6,886 bases of DNA from an uncultured Senegalimassilia sp. (lineage in GTDB: Bacteria > Actinomycetota > Coriobacteriia > Coriobacteriales > Eggerthellaceae). The notes beneath the pieces were generated by a model that saw only the letters and a list, made by a program, of their open reading frames with translations, had not been told where the DNA came from and searched no databases. Location: contig CALEWN010000246.1 in NCBI GenBank assembly GCA_937925385.1, forward strand, positions 1-6,886. Reading direction: 5' to 3'. Position numbers and translations under genes: made by a program. Below are positions 5,757 through 6,886 of this stretch, piece after piece. Positions within the stretch are counted from its first letter, which is position 1. Every line of letters begins with the position of its first letter.

Positions 5757-5796
5757 AGCGGGTATTCGCGACCAGCTGGCGGCCTTCGCTGCTCCC
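5739..5796. terminator. Long hairpin downstream of the P-II gene
   Basis: GCGAAGGCCGC (5745-5755) pairs perfectly with 5779-5789. After a single bulged T (5790) the stem continues with GGGAGC (5739-5744) against GCTCCC (5791-5796), 17 pairs in all with a 23-base inner segment that can fold further. It starts 51 bases after the stop codon. It is a probable terminator, possibly acting in both directions; no U-tract is present. Confidence 0.55.
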
Positions 5797-5981
5797 AGCT
5801 GCTCGACGAGCCATGCGCGATGGGCGCAATCGTCACCACGCTCGCGACGCCGGCTCCCGCGCAGCCCGCGACAACCTCGCGCTTGGCAACGCGCTTGTCG
5901 TTTCGGCCGCAACCCGTCATCCGTGGCCGCTTCCATCGCCTGATCCCCCTGCTTTTCGCTGTCGGAACCCGCTCCCGGCAG
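5797..5981. other. Intergenic stretch with no convincing gene
   Basis: Together with the flanking hairpin and inverted repeat, this makes 409 bases (5688-6096) between the P-II stop and the stop of the minus-strand gene. Open frames exist on both strands, but their translations are Arg/Ala/Pro-rich with no recognisable domain. One minus-strand frame starting at 6046 has a short hydrophobic stretch but overlaps the P-II gene antisense and lacks a well-spaced ribosome binding site. GC content falls visibly from about 5960 rightwards, suggesting a boundary between differently derived DNA. Confidence 0.5.
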
Positions 5982-6123
5982 CGAAAGTCGATACGTTTGC
6001 GTTTTAATTCGCTCCATGCGAGCAGCTCCGGTATCGACACATGCATTTCTCCAGGTCAGAGGCGTGCCAAATTTCGCCTTTAAAGCAGAGTGGCCATTAA
6101 AACTCAAACGTATCGCGCTTTCG
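5982..6123. repeat. Large imperfect inverted repeat overlapping the 3' end of the minus-strand gene
   Basis: Bases 5989-6008 and 6096-6115 are inverted copies matching at 19 of 20 positions (only 6000/6104 differ). After a 1-base indel the match continues with CGAAAG (5982-5987) against CTTTCG (6118-6123). The arms enclose 87 bases. The right arm encodes the last residues and TAA stop of the minus-strand gene. The left arm, read on the plus strand, also gives D-T-F-x-F-stop (stop at 6005-6007). It could be a convergent terminator, a MITE-like element or the remnant of a duplicated gene end. Confidence 0.65.
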
Positions 6124-6886
6124 GATTGCGTGCCGAATTGCCGACCAATTGATGAATAGCCGTTTGCGCAGATTGCGAGCCGCCTGCTCGTGTTGAGCGG
6201 TTTTCGGCTTGCGTTCGACGCCGCGTAGGTCGGCGACCGTCTGCGCGAGGGCATCGAACTGCTTTTCGCTCTTGATCTGGTCATATGTTATCGGGAGCGT
6301 CTTAATCCCCATATGCTGCAGCGCTGCGGTGCGCCGGGAGTCGGAAAGAAAGCTCGCGTGACTTTCGTGCACGAGCGCGCTTTGGCACTCCACGTCGACG
6401 CCTTCGTCCCAATACAAATCGCAGTAGCAGCACTCCCGCTGCGCGAGCATGCGCGCCGCGGCCGAAAGCTCAACCTTCTTGTTAAGCGCAAGTCCATTCA
6501 TACCTTCGCCACCCAAACGCCGAGGCAACCCGAACAGCAAAGCCGCTCGCGCCTCAAAAGGGGAGGCGGCATCAGGGAAAACGTGTTTCGCAACCTGCAT
6601 AAGCCGCTTTCGACCGCGTTGGGAATTGGAGCTGACGGCCATGTGATGCAGATTGCGCGGTGTCGTAAGTGGAGGCCGCGACCACAGCGTGCTTACCGCG
6701 CCGCTCCCGTCAACGAATGGCTCCCACCCGCCAATTGCGGGAATTTTCCCAGCTCGCGCCATCTTTTGCAGCGCATCAGCGATAGGGCGGCATGGTTCGA
6801 AAATGGCAAAGCTGCCGCATAGTTCGGACGCGATCAGCAGCAACGTCGCAAGGTCCAGCCTTCCTGCAAGTTGCAGCAAGGCAAAC
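6097..6886 (-). CDS. DUF559/Vsr-like endonuclease-fold protein, N-terminus off the right edge
   Basis: About 262 C-terminal residues are seen. The frame is open to the window edge, and the only start near it is a TTG at 6879-6877 without a visible ribosome binding site, so the true start lies beyond 6886. Counting from that TTG, SPFEARAALLFGLPRRLGG (106-124) and CDLYW...VDVECQSALVHE (153-172) followed by LSDSRRTAALQHMGI (178-192) match the pattern D...E..S..H...D..R...L...G of DUF559/Vsr-like (PD-(D/E)xK-related) proteins common in Coriobacteriia. Key residues seen are D154, E164, H171, D180 and R183. Whether it cuts DNA is not known. Similar proteins are sometimes annotated with AbiEi-type antitoxin N-terminal domains, which cannot be checked here. 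Composition is visibly less GC-biased than the genes to its left, suggesting separate origin. It runs opposite to the other genes and shares no function with them that I can see. Confidence 0.6.
   Translation of the reverse strand, partial: FALLQLAGRLDLATLLLIASELCGSFAIFEPCRPIADALQKMARAGKIPAIGGWEPFVDGSGAVSTLWSRPPLTTPRNLHHMAVSSNSQRGRKRLMQVAKHVFPDAASPFEARAALLFGLPRRLGGEGMNGLALNKKVELSAAARMLAQRECCYCDLYWDEGVDVECQSALVHESHASFLSDSRRTAALQHMGIKTLPITYDQIKSEKQFDALAQTVADLRGVERKPKTAQHEQAARNLRKRLFINWSAIRHAIRKRDTFEF

Noticed and set aside
5471..6046. 191-codon minus-strand frame in the gap right of the P-II gene
   Set aside because: Its second half is antisense to the P-II gene. GGAG sits only 2 bases from the ATG, and the Arg-rich sequence is not recognisable. 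A short real gene here cannot be fully excluded.
4998..6284. 428-codon open frame on the minus strand
   Set aside because: It crosses the kinase and P-II genes antisense and the 3' part of the endonuclease-like gene. Composition is low-complexity with no domain.
1..6886. CRISPR arrays, tRNA or rRNA genes, transposases
   Set aside because: No spaced repeat series, no recognised tRNA or rRNA sequence and no transposase-like protein were seen on either strand.

Overview
The window is GC-rich DNA (lower in GC at its right end) with strongly G/C-biased third codon positions and AAGGAG-type ribosome binding sites. The mix of a NapH-like membrane ferredoxin, an APC permease and a DUF559-like 'SPxE...LP..LGG' protein best fits an anaerobic actinobacterium of the class Coriobacteriia (Eggerthella/Gordonibacter-like). 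That placement rests on family recognition and composition, not on a marker gene.

Layout, left to right. (1) The 3' part of a membrane-bound polyferredoxin of NapH type (to 932), closed by a strong hairpin. (2) A 227-base leader, then an APC-superfamily permease very like the ethanolamine permease family (1160-2599). (3) A 222-base gap with a hairpin and a C-rich, G-poor stretch, then a class-III PLP enzyme (2822-4162) whose motifs fit the phospho-lyase branch (ETNPPL/PHYKPL-like) better than true transaminases. (4) A 69-base gap with a hairpin, then an APH/choline-kinase-fold small-molecule kinase (4232-5134). (5) A 211-base gap with several palindromes and hairpins, then a P-II signal protein with an unusual T-loop (5346-5687). 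(6) About 409 bases with no convincing gene but with a long hairpin and a large imperfect inverted repeat. (7) On the minus strand, the 3' part of a DUF559/Vsr-like endonuclease-fold protein that runs off the right edge.

The centre reads as one catabolic module. The permease imports an amino alcohol, most likely ethanolamine. The kinase makes its O-phosphate with ATP. The PLP enzyme eliminates phosphate and ammonia to leave an aldehyde (acetaldehyde from ethanolamine). This would be a cobalamin-independent route, chemically distinct from EutBC ethanolamine ammonia-lyase, and nothing in the window looks like EutBC, microcompartment shell proteins or an aldehyde dehydrogenase. The P-II protein next door, on the same strand, suggests coupling to nitrogen status, since the pathway releases ammonia. 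Hydroxylysine and 1-amino-2-propanol are the main alternative substrates. The enzymes belong to known families; the permease-kinase-lyase-PII grouping in one locus is the most interesting part of the window.
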